Shown: one piece after another, positions 25,160-33,453 of the stretch
Layout: each line of letters opens with the position of its first letter
How positions within the stretch are numbered: the stretch's first letter is position 1
Origin: CAITWD01 sp963727285
Lineage (GTDB): Bacteria > Actinomycetota > Thermoleophilia > Miltoncostaeales > Miltoncostaeaceae
Direction of reading: 5' to 3'
NCBI GenBank assembly: GCA_963727285.1
Contig: CAVSFF010000009.1
Location: 868,001-932,000 of the forward strand
DNA: 64,000 bases
Made by a program: the position numbers and the translations under genes
The notes under the pieces: generated by a model
Databases searched by the model: none
Told to the model about the DNA's origin: nothing
Seen by the model: only the letters and a program-made list of their open reading frames with translations

Positions 25160-26620
25160 TTATGTCTTCGGCACACCCCAGACCGACACCTCCGAGATTC
25201 CCGCCCAATACACACCGGGAACCCGGGGATCCGCAACGAGCCGCACGAACCAGACGACCAGGTTCGACGGGGCCGTGGCCGGCAGTGCCAACGATTGTTG
25301 TGCACCGGTCAGGGTCGTCGTGGCGACGAGCGGTGCGCCGCCGAGCTTGCCGGGCACGCGGATCTGGATGCGCGCGCCGGGGGTCGGCGACCGCACGACG
25401 ACCCGCTCGGGCCGCGATCCGGCGGGGCCCGTGAGCAGCAGGCCGACGCCGTGCTTGGTGCCCCCGAAGGTCGGCGATCCGCCGTATTGCTCGGTGTACC
25501 AGGCCGTCGCCGGGTTCCCGTCGGTGGCGAGGTGCGCCTCCGACGCGTTCTCGGTGCCGTCACCCTGCGGGTCATATCCGGACGCGGTGATCGATAGCCG
25601 CTGCGCGGACGGCGGCGCCGATGCCCCCGACGACAGCGCGGCGGTCAGTCCCCACACGATCACGACGAGGGCCACGACGACGACCCCGAGCGCGATCAGG
25701 CGGCGGCGCAGGTACACGCTCCGACGGCTGCCGGGCGGACGGCGACGGGCAGGTGCGCGGACGGACAGGTCGGGCTCCGCCGCGCATGCCGCCAGCTCGT
25801 CGGCGAAGGCGGCGGCATCGGGAAAGCGATCCTCGGGGCGTTTCGCGGCGGCGCGCATGACGCATGCCGCCAAGCGCGGTGAGACCGCAGGCGCCAAACT
25901 CCTGGGATCCGGGAGCGGGTCGTTGACCTGACGCATCGCGACGTTGACGAAGTTGTCACCGGGAAACGGAAGTTCTCCGGTCAGGCACTCCCAGAGCACG
26001 ATTCCGAGGGAATAGACATCGGTCCGTCCGTCCACCGGCCGCCCCTCGGCCTGTTCCGGGGCGAGGTAGTCGCTGGTCCCGACCATCATCCCCGACCGGG
26101 TCAGCCGTGATTCGCCGGAACCCGCCAGCAGATGGGCGATGCCGAAGTCGGCAAGCTTGGCGTTTCCGTCGCGATCGATGAGGACGTTCTGGGACTTGAT
26201 GTCACGGTGCACGACCCCGTGCCGATGCGCGAAGTCGAGGGTCGTGGCGACCTGCGCCCCGATGCGCGCAGCCTCGGACGGTGCCAGGCTGCCCTCGCGC
26301 CGGAGCCGGGTCTTGAGGTCCTCGCCATCGATCAGCTCCATCGCCAGGAACGGACCCTGTCCGTCCTCGCCGCCATCGAGCACCTGCACGATGCCGGGAT
26401 GGGACAGGCGGGCGACGGTGCGCGTCTCCCGCACGAACCGCGCCATCGCTTCGGGATCTTCCTGCATCGCCGGGCGCAATCGCTTGAGCGCGACGGTGCG
26501 GTCGAGCACGGTGTCCTGGGCACGCCAGACGGTCGCCATGCCGCCATGGCCGATGCGGGCCTCGACGAGGTAACGATCCGCGTCGGAATCGGCCTGCGGA
26601 CGATCGGAGTCCTCGGACAT
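25160..26620 (-). CDS. Ser/Thr protein kinase with discoidin-like extracellular domain
   Basis: 486 residues from ATG 26620 (a TTG 12 bases upstream is less likely). Kinase domain about 15-285: GHGGMATVW, Lys46 (ALKRL), HRDIKSQN, DFGIAHL, APEQ and VLWECLTG. A basic stretch and one membrane helix (about 303-325) lead to an extracellular beta-rich domain of about 140 residues with ASEAHLATDGNPATAWYTEQ, typical of F5/8-type C domains that bind carbohydrates. The pairing suggests a receptor kinase for a surface glycan. It is divergent from the response regulator with 70 bp between, and heads the operon with the two recombinases. Confidence 0.88.
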   Translation of the reverse strand: MSEDSDRPQADSDADRYLVEARIGHGGMATVWRAQDTVLDRTVALKRLRPAMQEDPEAMARFVRETRTVARLSHPGIVQVLDGGEDGQGPFLAMELIDGEDLKTRLRREGSLAPSEAARIGAQVATTLDFAHRHGVVHRDIKSQNVLIDRDGNAKLADFGIAHLLAGSGESRLTRSGMMVGTSDYLAPEQAEGRPVDGRTDVYSLGIVLWECLTGELPFPGDNFVNVAMRQVNDPLPDPRSLAPAVSPRLAACVMRAAAKRPEDRFPDAAAFADELAACAAEPDLSVRAPARRRPPGSRRSVYLRRRLIALGVVVVALVVIVWGLTAALSSGASAPPSAQRLSITASGYDPQGDGTENASEAHLATDGNPATAWYTEQYGGSPTFGGTKHGVGLLLTGPAGSRPERVVVRSPTPGARIQIRVPGKLGGAPLVATTTLTGAQQSLALPATAPSNLVVWFVRLVADPRVPGVYWAGISEVSVWGVPKT

Positions 26621-26690
26621 CGCAGTCCACAATACCCGGGGGCACCCGCCGCACCTCTCGCGGCGCCCCGTCCGTCGCTAGGGTGACGGC

Positions 26691-27446
26691 ATGCCGACCG
26701 CCCAGACGGTCCTCGTCGTCGAAGACGACGATGCGATCCTGGAGTCCATCAACTATCAGCTCTCCCGCGCCGGATATCGCGTGCTGCGCGCGACCGATGG
26801 GAACCAAGGCCTGCGTCTGTTCCAGAGTCAGCGGCCCGACCTGGTCATCCTCGATCTGATGCTCCCGGGGATCGACGGATGGCGCTTCACCGAGCAGGTC
26901 CGCGCCGAGGACCCGCGCGTACCGGTCATCGTGTGCAGCGCCCGTACCAGCGAATACGACCGCGTCCACGGGCTCGAGCTCGGCGCCGACGACTATGTCA
27001 CCAAGCCCTTCTCGATGAAGGAGCTGATGGCGCGGGTCAACGCCCATCTGCGTCGCGCGGAGCTGCATCGCCAACCGTCCGGACGCACGGCGATCGACGC
27101 GGACCCGCTGCGGATCGACCCGGAACAGGTCCAGGCGTACGCGAACGACCAGTCGATCGGCCTCACGCCGCGCGAATTCGAGGTGCTCTACGCGCTCGCG
27201 CGCAACGCCGGCAAGCCGATGCCGCGCAGCCGTCTGTACCGGGAGGTGTGGGGCTACGAGATGCTCGCCGGCGACCGCTCGGTCGATGTGTTCGTGCGCA
27301 AGGTCCGCCAGAAGCTCGCGCGAGCGCTCCCGGACCACCCCTACATTCAGACCCACTACGGCGTCGGGTACCGCTTCGAGCTCGTTCCCGGGGCGGACGC
27401 GGACGCGGCGGCCGTCGACGATCCGCTGGAGCGTGACGGCCACTGA
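26691..27446 (+). CDS. OmpR/PhoB-family response regulator
   Basis: 251 residues. Receiver domain about 5-120: EDDD acidic pocket, phospho-acceptor Asp55 (VILDLMLPG), Ser/Thr switch (CSARTS) and KPF Lys near 104. A winged-helix domain (about 140-240) shows LTPREFEVLYALARN and SVDVFVRKVRQKL with a YGVGYRF wing. No histidine kinase is next to it, so it is an orphan in this window. It diverges from a Ser/Thr kinase, and dual control by the kinase is possible but unproven. Confidence 0.92.
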   Translation: MPTAQTVLVVEDDDAILESINYQLSRAGYRVLRATDGNQGLRLFQSQRPDLVILDLMLPGIDGWRFTEQVRAEDPRVPVIVCSARTSEYDRVHGLELGADDYVTKPFSMKELMARVNAHLRRAELHRQPSGRTAIDADPLRIDPEQVQAYANDQSIGLTPREFEVLYALARNAGKPMPRSRLYREVWGYEMLAGDRSVDVFVRKVRQKLARALPDHPYIQTHYGVGYRFELVPGADADAAAVDDPLERDGH

Positions 27447-27508
27447 CCCTCGGCCCGCGCCGCTTGTGGTCGGCGGGGTCCGTCGGCTAGATTCCCGAGG
27501 CTTTTCCC

Positions 27509-27590
27509 GGGGGGATGCCCGAGCGGCCAAAGGGAACGGTCTGTAAAATCGTCGGCTACGCCTACGGAGGTTCGAATCCTCCTCCCCCCA
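27509..27590 (+). tRNA. tRNA-Tyr (anticodon GTA)
   Basis: The acceptor GGGGGGA (27509-27515) pairs with TCCCCCC (27583-27589), and the discriminator is A at 27590. The loop CTGTAAA gives anticodon GTA. A long variable arm fits a bacterial tRNA-Tyr, and the T arm carries GTTCGAATC. The 3' CCA is not encoded. Confidence 0.95.
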
Positions 27591-27635
27591 CTCCAGACGC
27601 CCATGCGCGCACCGGTCCGCACGCTGCCACGTGGA

Positions 27636-27682
27636 GGCCGGCGCGCCGATGCGGAACCGCAGTCGGGGCCGGTGCGCCGGCC
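27636..27682. terminator. Nested hairpin between tRNA-Tyr and dprE2
   Basis: Outer 9-bp stem GGCCGGCGC / GCGCCGGCC (27636-27644 and 27674-27682) encloses an inner hairpin TGCGG-AA-CCGCA with CCGA/TCGG flanks. It lies between convergent transcripts and could stop both. No U-tract. Confidence 0.6.
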
Positions 27683-27690
27683 GACAACGC

Positions 27691-28446
27691 CTAGCCGGGC
27701 AGTCTCCGGAACACGGACTCCGGCAGGTGGCGCAGGACGAGCATGACCCACCGCAGCGTGCCGGGCACCCAGATGATGCGCGATCCGCGCGGGATGGCCG
27801 CCGCGACCGCCGCCGCGACCTTGTCGGGAGTCGTCGCGAACGGTGCGGGCTTGAGATGGGTCGTCATCCGCGTCTTCACGAATCCGGGCCGGACGATCAC
27901 GACGCCGACGCCGGACCCTGCCAGGGAGGCAGTCAGTCCCCGCGAGAGCGCGTCAAGGCCGGCCTTGGCGGACCCGTAGACGTAGTTGGCCAGCCGTGGT
28001 CGCTCGGCGGCGACGGTCGACATGACCACCAGTGTGCCGTGGCCCTGGGCGCGGAGCCGTTGGGCGGACCCGATCAGCACCGGCACGAGACCGCGAAAGT
28101 TGATGTCGACGATCGTGGCGGCCGCGACGGGGTCACGCTCGGCGGTCGCCTGGTCGCCGAGGTATCCGGTCGCCACGATCACGACATCCGGTTCATCGGC
28201 GAACGCCGCAGCGATCACCTCGCCCTGGTCACCGGGCTCGCAGGCGTCAAAGTCGACGATCTCGACGCGCGCGACCCCCTCCGCCCGCAGGGCCTCGCCG
28301 GCACGTTCCATGTCGGGTCGGTCGGGTCCGACCAGGCAGACCACCGACCCGTCCGCCCGCGGCAGTCCGCGCACGATCGCAAGTCCGATCTCCGACGAGC
28401 CGCCGATCAACGCGATCGACTGGACTCTTCCCAATGCATCGCGCAT
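27691..28446 (-). CDS. dprE2: Decaprenylphosphoryl-2-keto-arabinose reductase (DprE2), SDR family
   Basis: 251 residues of short-chain dehydrogenase: GGSSEIGLAIV Rossmann loop, NINFRG-like DINFRGL, STVAAERPR with the active Ser, and YGSAK. The MtDprE2 pattern (QSIALIGGSSEIGLAI, RPGFVKTRMT, APFATTPDKVA) is evident. It reduces the 2-keto product of DprE1 to give decaprenylphosphoryl-arabinose, the arabinofuranose donor. It follows dprE1 by 9 bp in one operon. The C-terminal segment WVMLVLRHLPESVFRRLPG is hydrophobic and typical of DprE2. Confidence 0.88.
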   Translation of the reverse strand: MRDALGRVQSIALIGGSSEIGLAIVRGLPRADGSVVCLVGPDRPDMERAGEALRAEGVARVEIVDFDACEPGDQGEVIAAAFADEPDVVIVATGYLGDQATAERDPVAAATIVDINFRGLVPVLIGSAQRLRAQGHGTLVVMSTVAAERPRLANYVYGSAKAGLDALSRGLTASLAGSGVGVVIVRPGFVKTRMTTHLKPAPFATTPDKVAAAVAAAIPRGSRIIWVPGTLRWVMLVLRHLPESVFRRLPG

Positions 28447-28455
28447 GCGACGTCC

Positions 28456-29863
28456 TTACGTCCGGGGTGGCGGCGCCACCAGTGACAACCGACGATCAAG
28501 GTCCGACCGCATCACGAAATTGGGATCCAGGCGATCGCGAACCGCGCGCCATTCGGACAGCCGCGGATACATGGCCGCGACCAGGTCGGGGCGCAGCCGG
28601 GCGTCCTTGGCCAGGTAGACGCGACCGCCGCAGTCGGCGACCTGCTCGTCGAGGCGGTCGAGCGCTGCGGCGAGTCCCGGCGCGCCGGCCGGGATGTCGA
28701 GTGCGAGCGTCCAGCCCCGAAGCGGAAAGGCGATCGGACCGCGGACGTCGCGCAAGCGCTTGAGGACCGCCAGATACACCGGCACCCCGCCCCCGACGAG
28801 CTGCTCGACCATCGGAATCAGCCGATCCGCTGCCGCGTCCGGGATCACGAACTGGTGCTGGAGCATCCCGGAGCGGCCGTAGAGGCGGTTCCAGTCGCCG
28901 ACGACGTCGAGGGGAAAGAAGTACCCCCAGACCGGTTCGAGCCCGCGGTGCGGCTCGGTCGGGGCGCGGCGAAAGTAGAGCTCGTTGAACAGGCGCATCG
29001 CGCCGGGGTGCAGCACTCCCGACCTGCCCGGCATGGCGGGTACCGACGCGAGGCGCCGGTTCGGCGGGACGTCGACGTCCGCGCCCGCAGGCGCCACGTC
29101 ATCGGCGGTCGCGTGCTCTCCGGCGGTGACGACCGCCGCGCCCGAGCGCGGCACCGCGCGCCAGCAGATCGATCCAGGCAACGGTGTATTGGGCCGCCGC
29201 GTCGGCCTCGCGAAGCACGCTCATCGATTCCTCGAGATCCCGCGTGCGCGTGGTGTCGACCCGCATCCGTGCGCTGGCGACCGGCCGCAACTGAAGTTCG
29301 GCCGAGAGCGTCACCCCGGTCAGGCCCATGCCGCCGGCCGTCGCCCAGAAGGCGTCGGCGTCGGGACCGTCGGGCGCCAGGGCGAGGCGGGCACCGGACG
29401 GGACCGCGAGCTCGAGCCCACGCGACGTGTTCGCAGAAGCTGCCGTCGCGGTGATGGTTCTTGCCGTGGACGTCACTCGCGACGCACCGCCGATCGTGAC
29501 GTACTGGGTGCCGGGCACCACCGCCGGAAACCACCCGCGCGGCAGCACGTCGGCGATGAGTTCCCCGAGGGACGTGCCCGCCGCGACCCGCACCCGCCCG
29601 GTCGCGGCATCCAACTGCGGGGATGCCGCCAGCCCGCGCGTCGCGATGACGGTGCCGCCGGCGTTCTGCGCGGCGTCGCCGTAGCTGCGCCCGAGCCCGC
29701 GGGCGATCGCCCCGCGGACGGGCGGACGTCCGAGAATCGCCGCCACCTCGCCCGGGACGGTCGGCGCGGCGATGCGCGCACGCGTCGGCGCGGTCCGGCC
29801 CCAGCCGGTCAGCAGGCGCTCCTGTCCGTCGGTCGGAGCCCGGGAGCCGCGCTTAGCGGACAT
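28456..29863 (-). CDS. dprE1: Decaprenylphosphoryl-ribose oxidase (DprE1), with three apparent indels
   Basis: FAD-dependent 2'-oxidase that starts ribose-to-arabinose epimerisation. ATG 29863 begins the N-terminal FAD domain (GLGRSYGDAAQNAGG, PGTQYVTIGG). Between about 29484 and 29420 the expected segment (ASDVHGKNHHRDGSF, including the His that binds FAD in the mycobacterial enzyme) is only readable one frame over; the original frame then resumes at LELAVPSG. At about 29137 a further one-base insertion moves into a third frame, where GEHATADD to the C-terminus follows, ending at TAA 28458-28456. Net: minus one, plus one, plus one base. The first 11 bases overlap the UbiA gene, and the catalytic region is otherwise typical. 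Confidence 0.85.
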
Positions 29864-30806
29864 AGATCCCGATCAGATAGATCGCCACCCAGATGACCCC
29901 GCTGACCTGAAGTATCCGGTCGCGCAGGAACACGTCCTCCGGCGCCTCCCCGGAGCCGCCCTCGAGCAACATCGCGTAGCGCAGGATGCCGACGACGAAC
30001 GGGATCACCGAGATCGCAGGCCACGGCGCCGGGATGTGCGGCGAGTGCCCGGGCAGCAGTGCCCACAGGCAATAGCCCATCACGGTGATCGTCGCGGCCA
30101 TCGCCCACGTGAACCGCAGAAACCCGTCGGGGTAGCGGGCAAGCACTTTCCGGGTCTTGTGGCCGACCTCCCCATGGGACTCCTGCTCGGCATACCGCTT
30201 TCCCGCGACGACGAGCAGCGCGCCGAACGAGACGACGACCGTGAACCACGGCGACAGCGAGACACCGGCCGCCTCGCCGCCGGCGGCGGCCCGCAAAACG
30301 AACGCGAGCGCCAGCAGCACCATCTCCACGACGGGCTCGTGCTTGAGCCACATGCTGTATCCGACGGTCAGGGCGACGTAGGCGGCCGCCGTGATCGCGA
30401 CCTCACCACCCATCCACGCGGCCAGCCCGAACCCGACAACGAACAGGATCGCCGCCACGCCCCAGGCCAGTCGTGACCGGAACGGCACCGGCGGCGATCG
30501 GCCGGAAGCGCTTTGCGGATGGAGGCGGTCCCGCTCGACGTCGAGCGCGTCGTTGACGAAGTACCCGCCGCTCGAGAGTGCGCAGAAGGCGACGAACGTG
30601 ACGATCAGGCGCCACAGCACGTTGCCGTGACCGATGACCCCGGCGGCCAGCGGCGCGGCGAAGATCAGGACATTCTTCGCCCACTGTCGCGGGCGTGCCG
30701 TGCGCAAGAGGCCTTCGGCCAAGCCCATCGGGCGGGTCGGCGCCTCGGGCTCCGCAGTATTTCCGGAACGGCTGTCGGCGACGTCGGTCGTGCTCGGGCT
30801 ATCCAT
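29853..30806 (-). CDS. Decaprenyl-phosphate phosphoribosyltransferase (UbiA family)
   Basis: 317 residues with eight to nine membrane helices. The first Asp-rich motif NDALDVERDRLHP and the RPRQWAKNVLIFAAPLAAG segment are typical of UbiA proteins that transfer 5-phosphoribose to polyprenyl phosphate (Rv3806c type). Its place just upstream of dprE1 and dprE2 strongly supports this step, the precursor of the DprE1 substrate. A further motif region AGKRYAEQESHGEVGHKTRK is also typical. ATG 30806 overlaps the stop of the DUF2233 gene by eight bases. Confidence 0.88.
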   Translation of the reverse strand: MDSPSTTDVADSRSGNTAEPEAPTRPMGLAEGLLRTARPRQWAKNVLIFAAPLAAGVIGHGNVLWRLIVTFVAFCALSSGGYFVNDALDVERDRLHPQSASGRSPPVPFRSRLAWGVAAILFVVGFGLAAWMGGEVAITAAAYVALTVGYSMWLKHEPVVEMVLLALAFVLRAAAGGEAAGVSLSPWFTVVVSFGALLVVAGKRYAEQESHGEVGHKTRKVLARYPDGFLRFTWAMAATITVMGYCLWALLPGHSPHIPAPWPAISVIPFVVGILRYAMLLEGGSGEAPEDVFLRDRILQVSGVIWVAIYLIGIYVR

Positions 30807-32130
30807 GGGTCCGGGTCACGGGTGCGCGTGCGATCACCGCGAAGAAGTCGCGGTCGTCAGGGACAAGGTAGCGGCTGCCCCCGTGGTCGATGCCACCCAA
30901 GAGCTTCGTCGGCGCCTGTCCGTTCGGTGCCGCGTAGCTGATGAAGGTCACCCACTCGTAGTTGATGTCGGTCTCCATCGCCCGCACGGCGCCGGCGTGG
31001 ATGAGGATCGCGGCAAGGCTACCAACTGTCTGCTGGTCCGCCGCCGCATAGATCAGGTTGCCGTACCGGTCGATCCCGACACCCGATCGCCAGACGCGGA
31101 CCGCGTTGCCGAGGGTCGCGCCCCACTTCGAGCTGTCGCTCAGGTTCGGATTCGGGCGCCCGCTCTCGACGATCATCGGCAGGTTCTGACGCGCGAAGAC
31201 CACGTCCGATCCGGGCGTCGGGCCCCCGGTCCATCGGATGATGTTCGTCAGGCCGTTGGCGTACCCGACCACCGTGGCCATCCCGTTGACCATCGGTCGC
31301 CAGAGGTGCCCGTTGGCATAGAAGCCACCGGTGATGTCTTCCATGCGAAACCCGGAGTTGAAGGTCGCCAACAGTCGACTGCGCAGGTCCAATGGCACCT
31401 GCATCGGGCCGCGCGGGCCGCGCCCTGGCGGCTCATAGCGTCCGGGAACGAGAATCACCCGTGCCTTGCGCTGATCGACCCACGCGACACCGGCGACCAT
31501 CCGCGGATAGGCGGGGTCGGACCGGAAGGTCGTCACGAGCACCGCGGGACCGCCGTTCACGTTCAAACCGGTCGTCCGCCAGACGCCCTCGCCGGGGAGT
31601 GCCGGGCGGATAAGCACGGGCACGCGCGCCGGGTGCTGCGAGTCGGCGACGTTGTTGAGATCGACCTGCCCCATGCCGACGGCCGGCAGGGTCTTGATCG
31701 TCGGGCCCCCCTTCGACGGGGCCGTCCAGGAGTAGTACTCCCGCTCGATCTGATCCACGAGCCACGAGCTCACGTTGGCCCGCACCCACTCCACCGTCCG
31801 GGGTCCGAATGGCACGCTCGACGGCTGCGACATGTAGCGGGCGTAGGAGACGCCCTCGAGCAGGACGATCACGGCCAGGAAGCCGATCGCGACGTTACGG
31901 ACCAGCCGCCAGTTCGGCCCCTGATGGCGGCGCTGCGGACCGCGGCCGCGGCCGCCGCGCGAGACGGGTAGGAGCGGACTCTGGCCCGGGCCGCCGCCAC
32001 GGGAGGTCCCGTCGGGTTGGCGGCGGCGGCTACCGGTGCGACCCGTCTCGGCCGTTCGGCCGCGTGCGCGCACTTCATCGGAGCGCTCTGTGCGCGTCCG
32101 ACGGTCGCGAGGCTCGTCGAACCCGGTCAC
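30799..32130 (-). CDS. DUF2233 (phosphodiester glycosidase-like) membrane protein
   Basis: 443 residues. A basic, Arg/Gly-rich cytoplasmic N-terminus (about 1-75) precedes one membrane helix (VRNVAIGFLAVIVLLEGVSY). The extracytoplasmic domain is the phosphodiester glycosidase fold (NAGPA type): FNSGFRMEDITGGFYANGHL, the GVGIDRYGNLIYAA strand and METDINYEWVTFISY. It likely acts on a surface glycan linkage, but the substrate is unknown. It opens the operon that continues to UbiA, dprE1 and dprE2, and starts at GTG 32130. Confidence 0.82.
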   Translation of the reverse strand: MTGFDEPRDRRTRTERSDEVRARGRTAETGRTGSRRRQPDGTSRGGGPGQSPLLPVSRGGRGRGPQRRHQGPNWRLVRNVAIGFLAVIVLLEGVSYARYMSQPSSVPFGPRTVEWVRANVSSWLVDQIEREYYSWTAPSKGGPTIKTLPAVGMGQVDLNNVADSQHPARVPVLIRPALPGEGVWRTTGLNVNGGPAVLVTTFRSDPAYPRMVAGVAWVDQRKARVILVPGRYEPPGRGPRGPMQVPLDLRSRLLATFNSGFRMEDITGGFYANGHLWRPMVNGMATVVGYANGLTNIIRWTGGPTPGSDVVFARQNLPMIVESGRPNPNLSDSSKWGATLGNAVRVWRSGVGIDRYGNLIYAAADQQTVGSLAAILIHAGAVRAMETDINYEWVTFISYAAPNGQAPTKLLGGIDHGGSRYLVPDDRDFFAVIARAPVTRTHG

Positions 32131-32312
32131 CGCAACTCCCGGGATGCGTCTCCGATCGGTGCCGGGACCGACGCCACACCATCGGCGCGCCGTTCGCGCT
32201 CGAGGGCCGGCGTTCCGGCACCCTGGCCCTGTCCCGTCATCAGTCCCAACCTAACCACGTTCACTGTGTTCGGGCTGTGATTCAGGTGCGTCGAATTCAT
32301 CCTCATTGAGCC

Positions 32313-32732
32313 TTAACGCGCACTAAACGCCCAGATCCGGTTCAAACCGAAGCTCAACGGGGTGACGATCGCCAACGCAAGCGCCTGGGCCAGCACCGGC
32401 TCGAGGCCGGTCGTCACGAGCACTCTCAGGACGATCAGATCCGCCACCAGCACCAGGGCACTGACGGCGAAGTACCGCGACCCCTGACCGACCACCGACG
32501 CCTCCCGCTCACCGAAGGTCCAGAACCGGTGGCCCACCAATGCCACGATCCACCCACACCCGTACGCGATGCACGCCGCCAGCAGATATGGCGTGTCCAA
32601 CCAGCGGACAAGCGGGGCAAACACGATGAGGTTGGTGACGTAGCCGACGCCGCCGACCACGCAGAAGCGAATGAATTGCGCCGCCGCGGGAGACGTCAGA
32701 TCGGGCCATGAACCCTCGGGCCACGTGAGCAT
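32313..32732 (-). CDS. GtrA family membrane protein
   Basis: 139 residues with four membrane helices, the GtrA fold. The family signature is FIRFCVVGGVGYVTNLIVFA followed by the HRFWTFGE loop and FGLNRIWAF at the end. GtrA proteins are thought to flip or present polyprenyl-linked sugars. The adjacent glycan genes fit that. The gene is 182 bp downstream of the DUF2233 operon start and is probably transcribed from its own promoter region at 32733-32918. Confidence 0.9.
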   Translation of the reverse strand: MLTWPEGSWPDLTSPAAAQFIRFCVVGGVGYVTNLIVFAPLVRWLDTPYLLAACIAYGCGWIVALVGHRFWTFGEREASVVGQGSRYFAVSALVLVADLIVLRVLVTTGLEPVLAQALALAIVTPLSFGLNRIWAFSAR

Positions 32733-32918
32733 CTCGGCCTCTTGTCGTCACCTGGGGGTCACTTGTCGTCTGGTCACCAATCTTGGTCATCGGCGTCTGC
32801 ACGGAGGGCATGACGCATCCGCTAATATCCGCCGCCCCGACGTTCTCCGGGGTATGGTTCGGAGCGGGATCAGCATAGACACCGGCCGTCGGCGTCAGTG
32901 TATTCCGCGTTCACCAGT

Positions 32919-32991
32919 GCCCAGTTAGCTCAGTTGGTAGAGCACCTCCATGGTAAGGAGGGGGTCAGCGGTTCGAGTCCGCTACTGGGCT
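32919..32991 (+). tRNA. tRNA-Thr (anticodon GGT)
   Basis: The acceptor GCCCAGT (32919-32925) pairs with ACTGGGC (32984-32990), with discriminator T at 32991. The loop ATGGTAA in stem CCTCC/GGAGG gives anticodon GGT. The D arm AGCTCAGTTGGTAGAGCA and T arm GTTCGAGTC are intact. Confidence 0.95.
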
Positions 32992-33007
32992 TCACCACGT
33001 CTGACGG

Positions 33008-33041
33008 GGGCGCCACGAACGTTCGGCAGGTGCCGGCGCCC
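33008..33041. terminator. Possible terminator of tRNA-Thr
   Basis: Seven-bp stem GGGCGCC / GGCGCCC with a 20-nt loop, starting 16 bases past the tRNA end. No U-tract; weaker than the other hairpins in the window. Confidence 0.35.
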
Positions 33042-33275
33042 TCTCCGATGGAGATCTCCGAGCGCGCCCTCGGTGCCCGCATCACCGTTGACGAGCAATG
33101 TCGAGCACGGCGGACTTGACCCTACCGATGCGCATTTCACGGTCACGATACGGTGGCGCACCCGTCGCCCGATGGTGGGAGCCCGATACGGTACGATCCC
33201 GTGGCGAAACCCACCCCGCCGGAGTATTTGAGGCTGCGGGACAGTGGCTCATCACCGCTCGTGGGCGCGCCGTGC

Positions 33276-33349
33276 GGCGGAGTAGCTCAGCTGGTTAGAG
33301 CAGCGGAATCATAATCCGCGTGTCGGGGGTTCGAGTCCCTCCTCCGCTA
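33276..33349 (+). tRNA. tRNA-Met (anticodon CAT, elongator type)
   Basis: The acceptor GGCGGAG (33276-33282) pairs with CTCCGCT (33342-33348) with a G-T pair at the end; discriminator A at 33349. The loop ATCATAA in stem GCGGA/TCCGC gives CAT. The body resembles the elongator tRNA-Met of actinobacteria. A CAT anticodon could also be tRNA-Ile2, which I cannot exclude without the lysidine identity test. Confidence 0.9.
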
Positions 33350-33356
33350 CTACACC

Positions 33357-33378
33357 GAGCCCTGCACCCGCGGGGCTC
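33357..33378. terminator. Possible terminator of tRNA-Met
   Basis: GAGCCC / GGGCTC six-bp stem with a 10-nt loop, eight bases after the tRNA. No U-tract. Confidence 0.4.
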
Positions 33379-33453
33379 TGGTTGCGTCAGGCGGCAGGCC
33401 CCCGGCGCGATTGACAGGTTGGCGTCGTCAAACGGGTGCACTCCCCGAGACCT

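Noticed and set aside
10889..27446. Genomic island or prophage around the recombinase pair
   Set aside because: Neighbours are core envelope and regulatory genes, base use is uniform, and no phage structural genes or direct attachment repeats are visible.
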